Assembly (NCBI GenBank): GCA_021821085.1
Contig: JAKACV010000001.1
Location: 56,977 to 120,976 of the forward strand
DNA from: Bacillota bacterium
Lineage (GTDB): Bacteria; Bacillota; Bacilli; Alicyclobacillales; SLC66
DNA length: 64,000 nt
Reading direction: 5' to 3'
The notes under the pieces were generated by a model. The model had not been told where the DNA came from. It worked only from the letters and a program-made list of their open reading frames with translations, and searched no databases. The stretch's first letter is position 1. Each line of letters opens with the position of its first letter. The position numbers were made by a program, and so were the translations under genes. Shown one piece after another: positions 43,234-51,873 of the stretch.

Positions 43234-43797
43234 CTAATCGCCGGCGTCGTAGGAAGTTAGCCTGTTTCTCCGACGCCATTCGTGATCTTCAGAAAAAACA
43301 CCTCGATGATTACTCACCATTTGAAGCAACTCATCCAAATCCTGTTCGACGCGTGCGACCATTTCTTCTGAGTAATGATAGCGCGATGCATGACGTTCAA
43401 ATTCCACTCGATCTACCACACGCATCGATCGCGTATGATCCACAAGTAAGTCTAAGTCCAAATCAACAAAACGCACTTCCCTTTTCGTTGTATCAATCTC
43501 TGGAATTCCACAACTGTTACAATAGTATTCCGTGCCATTCGCTTTCAGAAGAATCATCACCTGATAATGCTTCGTAGCGTAAAAGCACGCAATCACATCA
43601 TAAGGACTACTCCATACTTGTCCACTTGGTTCCATTACCGATGTGCGTGCTGGAACAAGGAGGGAAAAGTACGGCACCGTGTCATCTACGTACATAGGGG
43701 TTGCTTGCTGTGGATAGGCGCACGTCCACAAGCGATGAAAGCTCCCGTCATACTTACTACTGCAGATTTGCCAACGCTGACTGACATCTATTTTCAC
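43234..43797 (-). CDS. DUF402 domain protein
   Basis: 187 residues with the DUF402 pattern: FHRLWTCAYPQQ, a long FYATKHYQVMILLKANGTEYYCNSC segment, then REVRFVDLDLDLLVDHT and a helical tail (VEQDLDELLQMV). Related proteins hydrolyse nucleoside di- and triphosphates (Ntdp-type). The start is GTG at 43797 with GGGGAGGG upstream. It converges on rsfA with only 14 bases between stops. Confidence 0.82.
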   Translation of the reverse strand: MKIDVSQRWQICSSKYDGSFHRLWTCAYPQQATPMYVDDTVPYFSLLVPARTSVMEPSGQVWSSPYDVIACFYATKHYQVMILLKANGTEYYCNSCGIPEIDTTKREVRFVDLDLDLLVDHTRSMRVVDRVEFERHASRYHYSEEMVARVEQDLDELLQMVSNHRGVFSEDHEWRRRNRLTSYDAGD

Positions 43798-43847
43798 GCA
43801 ATAACCCTCCCCACAAGGAATCGCTCAATTCACATCATGCGTTTGCT

Positions 43848-44972
43848 TTACTTCACATCCTGATCCTGTCTGCGAACAGGCGGAACAATCATCCGTTCTG
43901 GTAGAAAGTCGATAAACATGCGCGCGCGCAATAAGGACCGGACTGCAATCACCGCGATCGGTCCAAGCAGCAACCCAACAAATCCAATACTAGTTAATCC
44001 AACGTACATTCCAAAGAGAGTGGGAAAGGTGCCAAGCCCCATATTCGCAGCCAAAATCTTCGGTTCAATGGTATGCCGCACAAGTGATGCGATCAGTTGA
44101 AGGAGAATGACCTTAATCGCAATAATCACATTGCCAAATACGAACGCGCCAATCGCCCAGGGTAAAGTAATGATACCTGACCCAATAATTGGAATCCATC
44201 CCGTGAGACCAATTGCAACACCGAGAATCAAAGCATAACGCACATGCATAAGTGTAAACCCAGCTACACAAATTACGCTCGTAACTGCAATCAAAACAAG
44301 TTGCGCCCGCAACAAACCTGCCAATGCATGACCTACGTCAGCAGCTACTCCCTCAAGCTTTACGCTCCACCCTGGAGGAAGTAGCACACGCAGCCAATGT
44401 AAGAGGAGTGTCCGCTCCGCCATGAAGAAATAAGCCGCCACTATGGAAATAACAATAATAAAGATGAGATCTGGCAATACAGCTACACCACCGACAAGCG
44501 TGCTGAGAGTGGTCAGCGCAAGTTCTCTACTTTGTGCAATCAGCGATCCAACAGACGACTGCAAAGGAATAATCATCTTGGCAGGAAGATGCGCATACAC
44601 AATTGCGCTTTTATCAATGACAGTTTCCACCCATGTCCGCCACCACATAAAGTATTTCGGCATAACCTGTGACAGACTCGCCGCCTCTTCAGCACCTTGA
44701 ATGACTAAATAGAGGAGGATAGCTACCAGCCCACCTAAAATCACCGTCAAAGTGACAATAATTGCGGGTTTCCGAGGAACACCTTGATGTTCAAGAAAAC
44801 GCTCAATTGGAAACAACGTTACCGCTATCAAGAAACCTACAACAAACGGGAGGATATAATTTAACACACGTAAAAAGATAAATGTACTAATCACTAAAAA
44901 GATCAATAAAATGGAAACCTCAAGTAGATGAGCGAAATATGCTTGCAGATCTTTGCGGGGATTCGTTGGCAT
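43848..44972 (-). CDS. ytvI: AI-2E family membrane protein YtvI
   Basis: 374 residues with about eight membrane helices. It has the Bacillus YtvI arrangement (ILPFVVGFLIAVTLFPIERFLEHQ, PDLIFIIVISIVAAYFFMAER, WIPIIGSGIITLPWAIGAF). ytvI is a sporulation membrane gene in Bacillus; AI-2 transport is not implied by the family name. GAGGAG lies 9 bases before the ATG. It is just downstream of the decayed two-component gene. Confidence 0.88.
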   Translation of the reverse strand: MPTNPRKDLQAYFAHLLEVSILLIFLVISTFIFLRVLNYILPFVVGFLIAVTLFPIERFLEHQGVPRKPAIIVTLTVILGGLVAILLYLVIQGAEEAASLSQVMPKYFMWWRTWVETVIDKSAIVYAHLPAKMIIPLQSSVGSLIAQSRELALTTLSTLVGGVAVLPDLIFIIVISIVAAYFFMAERTLLLHWLRVLLPPGWSVKLEGVAADVGHALAGLLRAQLVLIAVTSVICVAGFTLMHVRYALILGVAIGLTGWIPIIGSGIITLPWAIGAFVFGNVIIAIKVILLQLIASLVRHTIEPKILAANMGLGTFPTLFGMYVGLTSIGFVGLLLGPIAVIAVRSLLRARMFIDFLPERMIVPPVRRQDQDVK

Positions 44973-44986
44973 CCATACATTCTCCT

Positions 44987-45791
44987 CTAACGTGGTAACT
45001 CAATAACAAAGCGTGCACCACGTTCATCAGCATCTTCAGCGTAAATCTTCCCATGGTGCTTTTCAACAATCGCTTTTGCAATCGGCAACCCTAAGCCTGT
45101 ATCACCCTTCATCCCGTGGAAAAATCGTTCAAATACGCGATGATGCTCCCCTGCAACAAAATCCATCTCCATCATCTTCAACAATCAAAATATAACAATC
45201 ATCCACCCGTAATCGAATAAACACTTGATGTTTCGAATGTCGAATCGCGTTGCCCACTAAATTAATGATCACTTGTACCATTTTCTCCGGATCAACAGCT
45301 GTCAAAACCGGTTCCCCCGGAATCTCACAAAGTAGACGCACCGTATTGCGCAAAACAAGTCTACCGCATGATGGCAATGCGGTAGGCGTCTCCACCATTT
45401 CATACGAAAGAGAGGAGGAAGGACGCATGCGTCGAAAAACTGTCCGCACACGTGCAACGAGTTCTCGTGGGGAAAATGGTTTAGCTAGATAATCATCCGA
45501 TCCTAGCTCAAGGCCAAGAATACAATCTACTTCCTCATCACGTGCAGACACCATAATAATTGGCAAGTCGCTGCGCGCGCGAATCCATTTACAAAACTCA
45601 TAGCCGTTCATGCCAGGCAGCATAACTCCAAGGATTACCATATCGGGAAGTTACCTCTCCGTGGCAAGTAGTGCTCCTTCGGCAGCAGAAAAAACCTTCA
45701 CAGTAAACCCATCGCAAATAAGGTGACGATCAACGACCATTTGCACATTTTCGTCATCATCGACCACATCGATCAGCTTACGCGATTCCAT
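44987..45791 (-). pseudogene. Decayed two-component gene: response regulator fused to kinase remnants
   Basis: The frame starts MESRKLIDVVDDDENVQMVV with GAGGAGG upstream but hits TAA at codon 47 (45653-45651). It then resumes PDMVILGVMLPGMNGYEFCKW, with Gly where the phosphoacceptor Asp should be. After the receiver end (SDDYLAKPFSPRELV) there is no DNA-binding domain. Instead comes a histidine-kinase ATPase end (PGEPVLTAVDPEKMVQ and INLVGNAIRHS), then a frameshift near 45130-45184, followed by the G2-box piece TGLGLPIAKAIVEKHHG. So the gene carries a nonsense codon, loss of the phosphosite, a large internal deletion and a frameshift. A MITE copy lies 54 bases upstream. Confidence 0.85.
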
Positions 45792-45838
45792 CGGTCACCT
45801 GCCTCCTCGAATCTCTTCGCATTCAAATGAGTAGTTCC

Positions 45839-46007
45839 TTTATAGAGGTTGTTCAAAAAGGGTCGAGAACTCTGCGGCGCAGGGCTTCGGCTTGTGCTGG
45901 ACATGCGTGCTCATGTACCACCTATCGTACACTCCGCGCGCATGCCCAGACTTCACCAAACCCCTGCTTGCATCTTACCTCAACCCTTTTTGAACAGGCT
46001 CTTTATA
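45839..46007. mobile_element. MITE-like repeat, copy 2 (with target duplication)
   Basis: The 157-bp element at 45845-46001 has 23-bp imperfect inverted ends and is flanked by TTTATA on both sides (45839-45844 and 46002-46007). Same family as the copies at 12448 and 63136. It lies between the decayed two-component gene and the small membrane gene. Confidence 0.85.
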
Positions 46008-46013
46008 GAACGA

Positions 46014-46193
46014 TTAGTTCGTTCGCATAATTTTCGCCTTCATAACAAATCCTGCGGCCGCAATGACACAACCGATCCCAACGACGATAAGACCTTCTGT
46101 CATCTGCAAACTCATTAGTAGCGCCCCTCCTGCTAATATCACCATGACTATAATCGATAAAAAGAAAAATCCAATCTTCGCTCGCTTACTCAT
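46014..46193 (-). CDS. Small membrane protein coupled to the GntR regulator
   Basis: 59 residues: basic N-terminus MSKRAKIGFF, two hydrophobic helices (about 8-30 and 34-52) and a basic tail. Its ATG overlaps the TGA of the GntR-type gene (ATGA), indicating translational coupling. Ends 7 bases from the MITE target duplication. Function unknown. Confidence 0.55.
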   Translation of the reverse strand: MSKRAKIGFFFLSIIVMVILAGGALLMSLQMTEGLIVVGIGCVIAAAGFVMKAKIMRTN

Positions 46194-46933
46194 ATTCCCA
46201 TCACTCCAAAAGGTTTTATTTGATTTTCCACAGGAATATCACGCAACTGTGCCGCACGATCCTGCAGCGTTCGCCTATACATTTCAATCTGGCGTGCCGC
46301 CGCTTGCGAATCCATGTTCAGAATACTGCCATACAGCGCACGATGAGTCTCAATCATGACATCCTGTAGTTGTGTATCTTTCCCTAACAATAATAATACA
46401 CTAGATAATGGATGATAGAGAATCCGCAATACATTACTCGCCATGGCGTTGCCGCTCGCATCTACCATCCCCATATGAAACATGCGTTCCCCTTCGACAA
46501 CTAACTCCATATTCCCTCGTCCTGATTCCATATAAAACAGTGATTCAGCTAAATAGGCGCAATCATGATCTGACCTTCTCACTGCAGTAGCTGCAGCAAT
46601 TCCTTGTTCTAACCACAAACCCATTTCAAGAAGCGCTCGCAAATCAGATTGACCTAGGAGCAGAGCCGCATGAATCGGCCGTAATACAGTGTCTAACGTT
46701 AGCATCTTCACATACGTGCCATCCCCATGACGCAGTTCGAGCAGCCCAGCGCCAACCATCATACTGCACGCTTCTCGAATCACCGCTTTTGAAACGCCAA
46801 AACGCGTGGCGAGATGAGATAGCGGAGGAAGTTTCTGCCCCGATGTCCATTTGCCACGCATAATCGCCGCTTCAAGCTGTTCCGCCACTTCGCGATACAA
46901 CACTTTCCCAGTAGGTTCCTTCTCTTTAGTCAT
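46190..46933 (-). CDS. GntR/FadR-type transcriptional regulator
   Basis: 247 residues. The winged helix (EQLEAAIMRGKWTSGQKLPP, LATRFGVSKAVIREAC, LLELRHGDGTYVKML) is followed by an all-helical FCD domain (LRALLEMGLWLEQGIAAATAV ... FHMGMVDASGNAM ... AALYGSILN region). FCD domains bind carboxylic acids with a metal ion. Target unknown. The small membrane protein gene follows with overlap. Confidence 0.88.
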   Translation of the reverse strand: MTKEKEPTGKVLYREVAEQLEAAIMRGKWTSGQKLPPLSHLATRFGVSKAVIREACSMMVGAGLLELRHGDGTYVKMLTLDTVLRPIHAALLLGQSDLRALLEMGLWLEQGIAAATAVRRSDHDCAYLAESLFYMESGRGNMELVVEGERMFHMGMVDASGNAMASNVLRILYHPLSSVLLLLGKDTQLQDVMIETHRALYGSILNMDSQAAARQIEMYRRTLQDRAAQLRDIPVENQIKPFGVMGI

Positions 46934-46942
46934 CCGCTTGCG

Positions 46943-47593
46943 CTAATCTCTGCTTGAACGGGCATTAAGTCCGAATAAGCGCAAAATGAATAGAAATAGG
47001 TTTACAAAATCTAAATACAACTGTAACACCACAAGCGGGACTTGTTCAGCCGATACGCCATGTCGCGTAAGTCGATTTACATCAAATAACATATACCCCA
47101 CAAAAACTGCAATGCCAAGGTACGTGTAGCCAAACGAAAATCCTGTTGAAAACGGGACAAAGATACTGACCAATGAAAGTCCTACAAGCACCAGGATTCC
47201 TGCGAACAGGAACTGACCAAGCCAACTAAAATCAAGTGATTTTCGTGAAGCCACAAAGGACGTCACCCCAAACGTGGCGGCTGTGATAAGAAATGCTTCC
47301 TGCACAATCCGCACGCCGAGCATTTGCGTATATGCGAACAAAACAGGAGTCATTGTCATGCCTGATATAAATGTAAAAGCAAGAACAAATCCCCATCCCG
47401 CAACTTTTCGCCTTCTCACCATTGATGCGGCAAACAGCATGACGAACTCAACAATCACAAGCGGCATATACAAGGCATTAGGTACATACTGCCCAACGTA
47501 AGTGCCTACACTTGCGGACAACAATGTGACAAACAGACCGAGCATTACACGACTCTTGACGAATCGGGTCTCGATATTTGAATATCCGTACAT
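46943..47593 (-). CDS. Bax inhibitor-1 / YccA family membrane protein
   Basis: 216 residues with seven hydrophobic helices (first about 15-37), beginning MYGYSNIETRFVKSRVMLGLFVTL. The helix 3 to 5 region GWGFVLAFTFISGMTMTPV and the C-terminal FDVNRLTRHG with VLQLYLDFVNLFLFILRLFG are the BI-1/YccA signature. Bacterial members may act as pH-sensitive calcium leak channels. The ATG at 47593 has GGGAGGG at a good distance. Confidence 0.88.
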   Translation of the reverse strand: MYGYSNIETRFVKSRVMLGLFVTLLSASVGTYVGQYVPNALYMPLVIVEFVMLFAASMVRRRKVAGWGFVLAFTFISGMTMTPVLFAYTQMLGVRIVQEAFLITAATFGVTSFVASRKSLDFSWLGQFLFAGILVLVGLSLVSIFVPFSTGFSFGYTYLGIAVFVGYMLFDVNRLTRHGVSAEQVPLVVLQLYLDFVNLFLFILRLFGLNARSSRD

Positions 47594-47693
47594 AGTTGTT
47601 TCCCTCCCTCGAAATGCCATATTGCCATTTCTCTATTGTACAATCTTTATGACAAGATGTCACTTCGCGATTTACATTTAAACCAAATTCTTC

Positions 47694-47999
47694 TTAACAA
47701 CCACTTCCTCGCAATCCGATGCTATGAATCGAGAAGCTGTCCTCATACTCATCATATTCCACGATAAGCGGTTCTTGCGCAAGAGATGCAGTAAAAGAAT
47801 CCAGAATAATAGGAACTCCATGCACCATCACCACTTCATCACGTTCCGATCGCTCATCCAGAGCCATCATAAAACGAACACCGCCTCACCCAGGCGCAGC
47901 TGAAATTCGAATATCAAATGTCTCCGCATCCTCTTCCAGGCGAATTTCCAAAATCCGTTTTGCAACCTTTTCATCCATCAACACCTTAGCTTCCGACAC
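47694..47999 (-). CDS. HesB/IscA-like probable selenoprotein (UGA at codon 38)
   Basis: Read through the UGA, the frame is 101 residues: an N-terminal LMDEKVAKRILEI helix, then DIRISAAPG-U-GGVRFMMALDE, then EVVMVHGVPIILDSF and a C-terminal GLRGSGC. This is the A-type iron-sulfur carrier fold (IscA/HesB/YneR). In HesB-like selenoproteins selenocysteine replaces the first conserved cysteine of the G-G-C-S-G motif, and the UGA sits exactly there. Both sides of the UGA are family-like and there is no other lesion. A hairpin fitting a bacterial SECIS begins 17 bases after it. The start is GTG at 47999 with AGGGG about 10 bases upstream. Selenium insertion needs SelA/SelB/SelC/SelD, not visible here; the alternative is a single nonsense mutation. 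Confidence 0.72.
47847..47869 (-). promoter_or_regulatory. Candidate bacterial SECIS hairpin
   Basis: On the minus strand, GCTC - TGGAT - GAGC forms a 4-bp stem with a 5-base loop whose second base is G. It extends below through one G-G mismatch by AT/AT, G-C and T-G pairs. The loop begins 25 bases after the UGA. These values sit within the usual bacterial SECIS limits (loop 16-37 bases downstream, G in the first two loop bases). Confidence 0.55.
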
Positions 48000-48020
48000 T
48001 ATCCATCTTCCCCTCTCTCA

Positions 48021-49106
48021 TCAATCTAAATCTGCAAATATTTTATTAAACACTTGTCCAAATGTATATTGTTCACGCTGCGATGCACTCATCCATGTAT
48101 AGGGGGATTGCGGTATAAAGGTTCCCCTTCCCTCCACTACAAACAAAGTCAATTTCCAAATAACATGCGAGAAAACGTGCGTGTAGTTGCGCACAAATGA
48201 AATCTGTCGCGGTGCATCGCTAAGGAGTTCATGAGCAACTGCCCACACCTCACCGCTCCTTTCGGATGTTAGGTGTGACTCTGTTAGTTGAAAGACGCCC
48301 TCCGTTGGCGCTGAAAAGTGTGGCAATTCCCACAATCCCGACAACAGGCCTTTATCCGGACGTTTTCGAATCAAAACATCCCCTTTTGCATTGCGCACAA
48401 GAAAAACAACTCGTTCTTCGATGCGTGGAGGTTTCTTGCTCTTCTTATATGGAAGTTCACTTTGGCGACCAGACGAATACGCTGCACATCCTACGGCGAG
48501 AGGACACTCTGTACACTTTGGTGTGCGTGGGATACATACCGTTGCCCCAAGCTCCATAAGCGCCTGATTAAAGTCTCCAGCAAACTCACTTGGAATTAGT
48601 TCTGAGACTATTATTTCAACTTTACTTCTCGTACGCGCATGCGCAATGTCCTCTTCCAGGACGAAAAGCCTCGCAATCACACGCAGTACATTTCCGTCTA
48701 CGGCAGGAATGGGCAAACCATATGCAATCGAGAGCACAGCCCCTACCGTATACGGACCAACGCCCGGCAATGCCCGCATCTCCTCATACGTCCGAGGAAT
48801 CTCACCGCCATACTTCGCGGCGACCTCGCGTACCGCGGCATGCAAATTGCGGACACGTGAATAATAACCAAGCCCTTCCCAATACTTCAATACATCTTCT
48901 TCTTGCGCCGCAGCCAGTGCATCAACTGTCGGATACTGCTTCATAAAGCGATCAAAGTAAGGAATAACTGTCTCTACGCGAGTCTGTTGCAACATCACTT
49001 CAGATATCCAAATTGGATATGGATCTTGACTTTTTCGCCACGGCAAATCCCGCCGCACCGTACGATACCAGTCTAATAATGCAGATGTCAACGCTAGCTT
49101 CTCCAT
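48021..49106 (-). CDS. mutY: Adenine DNA glycosylase MutY
   Basis: 361 residues. It removes adenine mispaired with 8-oxoguanine. WISEVMLQQTRVETV holds the catalytic Glu, LPGVGPYTVGAV the helix-hairpin-helix, and VDGNVLRVIARL the Asp. CIPRTPKCTECPLAVGC is the 4Fe-4S loop. The C-terminal domain is Nudix-like and recognises 8-oxoG (VFLVRNAKGDVLIRKRPDKGLLSGLWELPHF). The ATG at 49106 has AAGGAG upstream. Just downstream is the HesB-like gene. Confidence 0.96.
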   Translation of the reverse strand: MEKLALTSALLDWYRTVRRDLPWRKSQDPYPIWISEVMLQQTRVETVIPYFDRFMKQYPTVDALAAAQEEDVLKYWEGLGYYSRVRNLHAAVREVAAKYGGEIPRTYEEMRALPGVGPYTVGAVLSIAYGLPIPAVDGNVLRVIARLFVLEEDIAHARTRSKVEIIVSELIPSEFAGDFNQALMELGATVCIPRTPKCTECPLAVGCAAYSSGRQSELPYKKSKKPPRIEERVVFLVRNAKGDVLIRKRPDKGLLSGLWELPHFSAPTEGVFQLTESHLTSERSGEVWAVAHELLSDAPRQISFVRNYTHVFSHVIWKLTLFVVEGRGTFIPQSPYTWMSASQREQYTFGQVFNKIFADLD

Positions 49107-49205
49107 TCGATCTCCTTCAGTTACCATTTCGATTCCGGCAGGAAGTATAGATTACCACCGTAAACGTCATACTGGTAGATAATTCTATCCAGGAGGAATC
49201 CCCTT

Positions 49206-49385
49206 TTGAATCCATATGTCAACTATAAGACTGCTCCTCTTTCTGCGCAAACCCTGTCCACACTTAAAAATATGGAGCAGGATCTTTCTGCACAAGAGGG
49301 ACGAACCATTGTGCTCGTGGCCTATATGGGCGCAGAGTTACATTCACAACACACATCAACTCAGCCATCAGAACACCAGCAATGA
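49206..49385 (+). CDS. Small protein with a TTG start
   Basis: 59 residues: NPYVNYKTAPLSAQTLSTLK, then NMEQDLSAQEGRTIVLVAYM and GAELHSQHTSTQPSEHQQ. AGGAGG stands 9 bases before the TTG, so translation is likely. It has one amphipathic helix and a short hydrophobic strand (TIVLVAYM). Not recognised. The stop codon is inside a strong terminator hairpin, which supports a real transcript. Confidence 0.6.
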   Translation: MNPYVNYKTAPLSAQTLSTLKNMEQDLSAQEGRTIVLVAYMGAELHSQHTSTQPSEHQQ

Positions 49386-49424
49386 ATCAGGAGGGGGCTT
49401 AAAAGCTCCCTCCTGATTCATTGC
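49379..49424. terminator. Terminator after the small TTG-start gene
   Basis: A perfect 17-bp stem (49379-49395 and 49408-49424), extendable by about four pairs in the GGCT/AAGC region. It overlaps the stop codon of the small gene; the other side faces the M29 aminopeptidase. Confidence 0.75.
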
Positions 49425-49444
49425 AAAGTAACAATCCAATATAA

Positions 49445-49464
49445 GAGGTTGTTCAAAAAGGGTC
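49445..49464. repeat. Solo MITE end (20 bp)
   Basis: Exactly the first 20 bases of the MITE left end (GAGGTTGTTCAAAAAGGGTC) with nothing else of the element, 6 bases past the aminopeptidase stop. It is either a deletion remnant or a solo inverted-repeat end. Confidence 0.7.
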
Positions 49465-49470
49465 TATAAG

Positions 49471-50589
49471 TTACCTCAAATGCTCTGGATTTAACTTTTC
49501 TAGCTCAGGAATGACAAATCGACCGTCCTTGCGGATCAATCGGCCATCAAAAAAAATTTCTCCACCACCATACTCCGGTCGCTGAATACACACCAAATCC
49601 CAATGAATCGAAGATTGATTCCCATTGTACGCTTCATCATAACAATTACCAGGCGTAAAATGAAAACTCCCATCGATCTTTTCGTCAAACAAAATATCCT
49701 TCATTGGCTCCTTGATATAGGGATTCAGTCCAAAGCTAAACTCCCCAATATAACGCGCACCTTCATCTGTGTCGAAAATATGATTAATTCTTCCCGTGTC
49801 ATTCGCTTCAGCCTTGATGATTTTCCCATCAACAAAAGTAAGACGAATCTGTTCAAATACATATCCTCGATAAGGAGAAGGTGTATTAAATTCAATAACT
49901 CCCTGAACAGATTCACGCACGGGAGCCGTGTATACTTCTCCATCTGGAATATTCAATTCCCCTGCGCACGGAACTGCTGGAATTCCCTTGATGCTAAACC
50001 GTAAATCTGTCGCACCAGGGCCTACAATGCGCACTTCGTCCGTGTGCTCCATCAACTGTTTGAGCGAGTTCATCGCGTCCTTCATCCGACCATAATCTAA
50101 TGTGCATACCTGGTAATAAAAATCCTCAAACGCTTCCGTACTCATATTTGCAAGTTGCGCCATAGATGCATTTGGATAGCGCAACACACACCATCTAGTC
50201 CCTTTGACACGAGCTTCACTGTGAACCGGAGTCCCGTAGAATTTATCAAATAGCGCCATTTTTTCACTAGGTACATCCGCATATTCGTTTATGTTGTCAT
50301 TTCCACGAAGTCCCACGTAACAATCCATTTTTTCCATTAAAGCACGATCTATTTCAGCCGCAATTTTCACTTGTTCCTCGTTAACCTGCATCAACCAATC
50401 TCTCCATACACGCTGATCGCGGATTTGAACAAACGGTTCTGCCCCTGCTTGATACGCAGCATTAACAATTTCCTTTCCAAGATCAGTAGCGGGTCCAAAC
50501 ATTTCAATAAGAATCTTCTCTCCCGGTTTTGCAACACAAGAATACTTTACGATAGTTTTCGCAAGTTTTTCTGCTCGTGCATCACGCAT
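49471..50589 (-). CDS. M29 family aminopeptidase
   Basis: 372 residues. The N-terminal domain has VKYSCVAKPGEKILIEMFG and GAEPFVQIRD. The C-terminal metal site contains GELNIPDGEVYTAPVRES (Glu), FGLNPYIKEP and the HFTPGNCYDEAYNGNQSS / HWDL ligands, as in AmpS/PepS/thermophilic aminopeptidase T. It releases N-terminal residues from peptides in the cytoplasm. GAGGAGG precedes the ATG. Confidence 0.92.
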   Translation of the reverse strand: MRDARAEKLAKTIVKYSCVAKPGEKILIEMFGPATDLGKEIVNAAYQAGAEPFVQIRDQRVWRDWLMQVNEEQVKIAAEIDRALMEKMDCYVGLRGNDNINEYADVPSEKMALFDKFYGTPVHSEARVKGTRWCVLRYPNASMAQLANMSTEAFEDFYYQVCTLDYGRMKDAMNSLKQLMEHTDEVRIVGPGATDLRFSIKGIPAVPCAGELNIPDGEVYTAPVRESVQGVIEFNTPSPYRGYVFEQIRLTFVDGKIIKAEANDTGRINHIFDTDEGARYIGEFSFGLNPYIKEPMKDILFDEKIDGSFHFTPGNCYDEAYNGNQSSIHWDLVCIQRPEYGGGEIFFDGRLIRKDGRFVIPELEKLNPEHLR

Positions 50590-50753
50590 TTTGAATGCCT
50601 CCTCGCAAACGGTTGATCAATCGAATATTCATCTTAACGCATTGTACCACAATGCCCATTGTCACAAGAAAACTGAATTGGAATAACTCACCTTCGCGCC
50701 ATGGGTATGAACAAAAACCGTCTGCACAAGCTATGTGCGGAGGTGTTGCGACC

Positions 50754-50942
50754 ATGTGGGATATGATGCAAAATGTAAGACGCCAAATGGCGAAACCTGT
50801 AAAACAGCAGTCGTCAATGGGAACACTACCCGTCCTACTTCTCGGAGCTGGGGTTGGCATCGCCACTTGGGAACTTGTTCGTCGGCGTACCTTAACATCA
50901 TCTGACGATCTCCCATCTCCCATGAGCGTCCATATGGAATAA
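50754..50942 (+). CDS. Small membrane protein (62 residues)
   Basis: MWDMMQNVRRQMAKPVKQQS then one hydrophobic helix (GTLPVLLLGAGVGIATWELV) and a polar tail. It resembles the small YrzQ/DUF3918 type in layout, but I do not assign it. GGAGGTG lies 8 bases before the ATG at 50754. The longer frame from 50595 is unsupported. Confidence 0.55.
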   Translation: MWDMMQNVRRQMAKPVKQQSSMGTLPVLLLGAGVGIATWELVRRRTLTSSDDLPSPMSVHME

Positions 50943-50956
50943 GGACGTACAAACCC

Positions 50957-50989
50957 AACTGATAGACCCGCCCTGCGGGTCTATCAGTT
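50957..50989 (+). terminator. Terminator after the small membrane gene
   Basis: A perfect 15-bp stem AACTGATAGACCCGC / GCGGGTCTATCAGTT (50957-50971 and 50975-50989) with a CCT loop. Confidence 0.8.
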
Positions 50990-51046
50990 CATGAATTGTT
51001 CACAAGTGCTATCACAATAAGACACCATGATGCGATTACAATAAAG

Positions 51047-51075
51047 TTGAAACGTTATAACAACACAATGTTATA
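51047..51075 (+). promoter_or_regulatory. Promoter with overlapping inverted repeat before the GntR gene
   Basis: TTGAAA (51047-51052), 17 bases, GTTATA (51070-51075). The spacer and -10 carry TATAAC - 8 bases - GTTATA (51056-51061 and 51070-51075), a candidate autoregulatory operator. Confidence 0.5.
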
Positions 51076-51109
51076 TCCACTTTTAGTCAAAGAGAGGTGG
51101 GGATGTTGA

Positions 51110-51844
51110 TTGGTCATGGCGCGCGCCGGATATCCGCTGTATCTTCAGCTCAAATCCTGGCTCATTGAGCGCATTGAATCGGGAGCATGGCCGGAAGGCA
51201 CAATGATTCCTACAGAACAGGAATTAATGGCAGAACATGGAGTTTCGCGCACCACCGTTCGCCAAGCCATTCTTGATCTTGTTTCCTCAGGCAACTTAAT
51301 TCGCCGTCAAGGAAAGGGAACCTATGTTGCTCGTCCAGACCACATTTTCACTTCGTCCCCGTTATATGGATTCAAGGAGGAATTCGACCAATTAGGCCGA
51401 CATGTAGACATCCTTTCACTACAAATTGATATTGTTCCAGCTGACATAGCAATCGCAACACATTTGCGATTGACGATCGGAACCCCTGTCATTCATGTGG
51501 GGCGTATTGTCAGTGAATTAGGAATACCGATATTTGCCGATGAAAGTTATCTTCCAGAATCATTGCGGGACGTGTGCTCCGAGGACCAATTGCGGCACGG
51601 GTCGATCTACTCTGCACTAGAAGCCCATGGAATCGCCATTGCTGCAGGAGAACAGGCAATTAGCGCGGAGAACGCCAGTGAGGACACCGCAAAAAAGTTG
51701 CGCTGTACAGTCGGCGATGCCGTGATCCAAATTATGCGAACGACCAAAAACAGAAGCGGTCAGCTCATTGAATACTCCATCGCCCGCTATCGCGCCGATG
51801 CCTATGAATATCGCGTTCGCTTGGCGCGCACATTGAAAACCTGA
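51110..51844 (+). CDS. GntR/HutC-type transcriptional regulator
   Basis: 244 residues. The winged helix (YPLYLQLKSWLIERIESG, LMAEHGVSRTTVRQAILDL, NLIRRQGKGTYVA) is followed by a UTRA effector domain (KEEFDQLGRHVDILSLQID ... IFADESYLP ... IQIMRTTKNRSGQLIEYSIARYRAD). The start may be TTG at 51110 (8 bases from GAGGTGGGG) or ATG at 51116. It lies directly upstream of the DHA2 efflux gene and probably controls it. Confidence 0.9.
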   Translation: MVMARAGYPLYLQLKSWLIERIESGAWPEGTMIPTEQELMAEHGVSRTTVRQAILDLVSSGNLIRRQGKGTYVARPDHIFTSSPLYGFKEEFDQLGRHVDILSLQIDIVPADIAIATHLRLTIGTPVIHVGRIVSELGIPIFADESYLPESLRDVCSEDQLRHGSIYSALEAHGIAIAAGEQAISAENASEDTAKKLRCTVGDAVIQIMRTTKNRSGQLIEYSIARYRADAYEYRVRLARTLKT

Positions 51845-51873
51845 CATCACCACATGGAGAGGAGGCCAAAGCT

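Noticed and set aside
45827..46118. Short frames covering MITE copy 2 (also seen in copies 1 and 3)
   Set aside because: They repeat only because the element repeats; no start signals, and the frame is not kept in the shorter copy 3.
47694..47999. HesB-like gene as an ordinary pseudogene
   Set aside because: Not excluded, but a single UGA exactly at the redox Cys, with a SECIS-like hairpin and intact downstream frame, favours selenocysteine.
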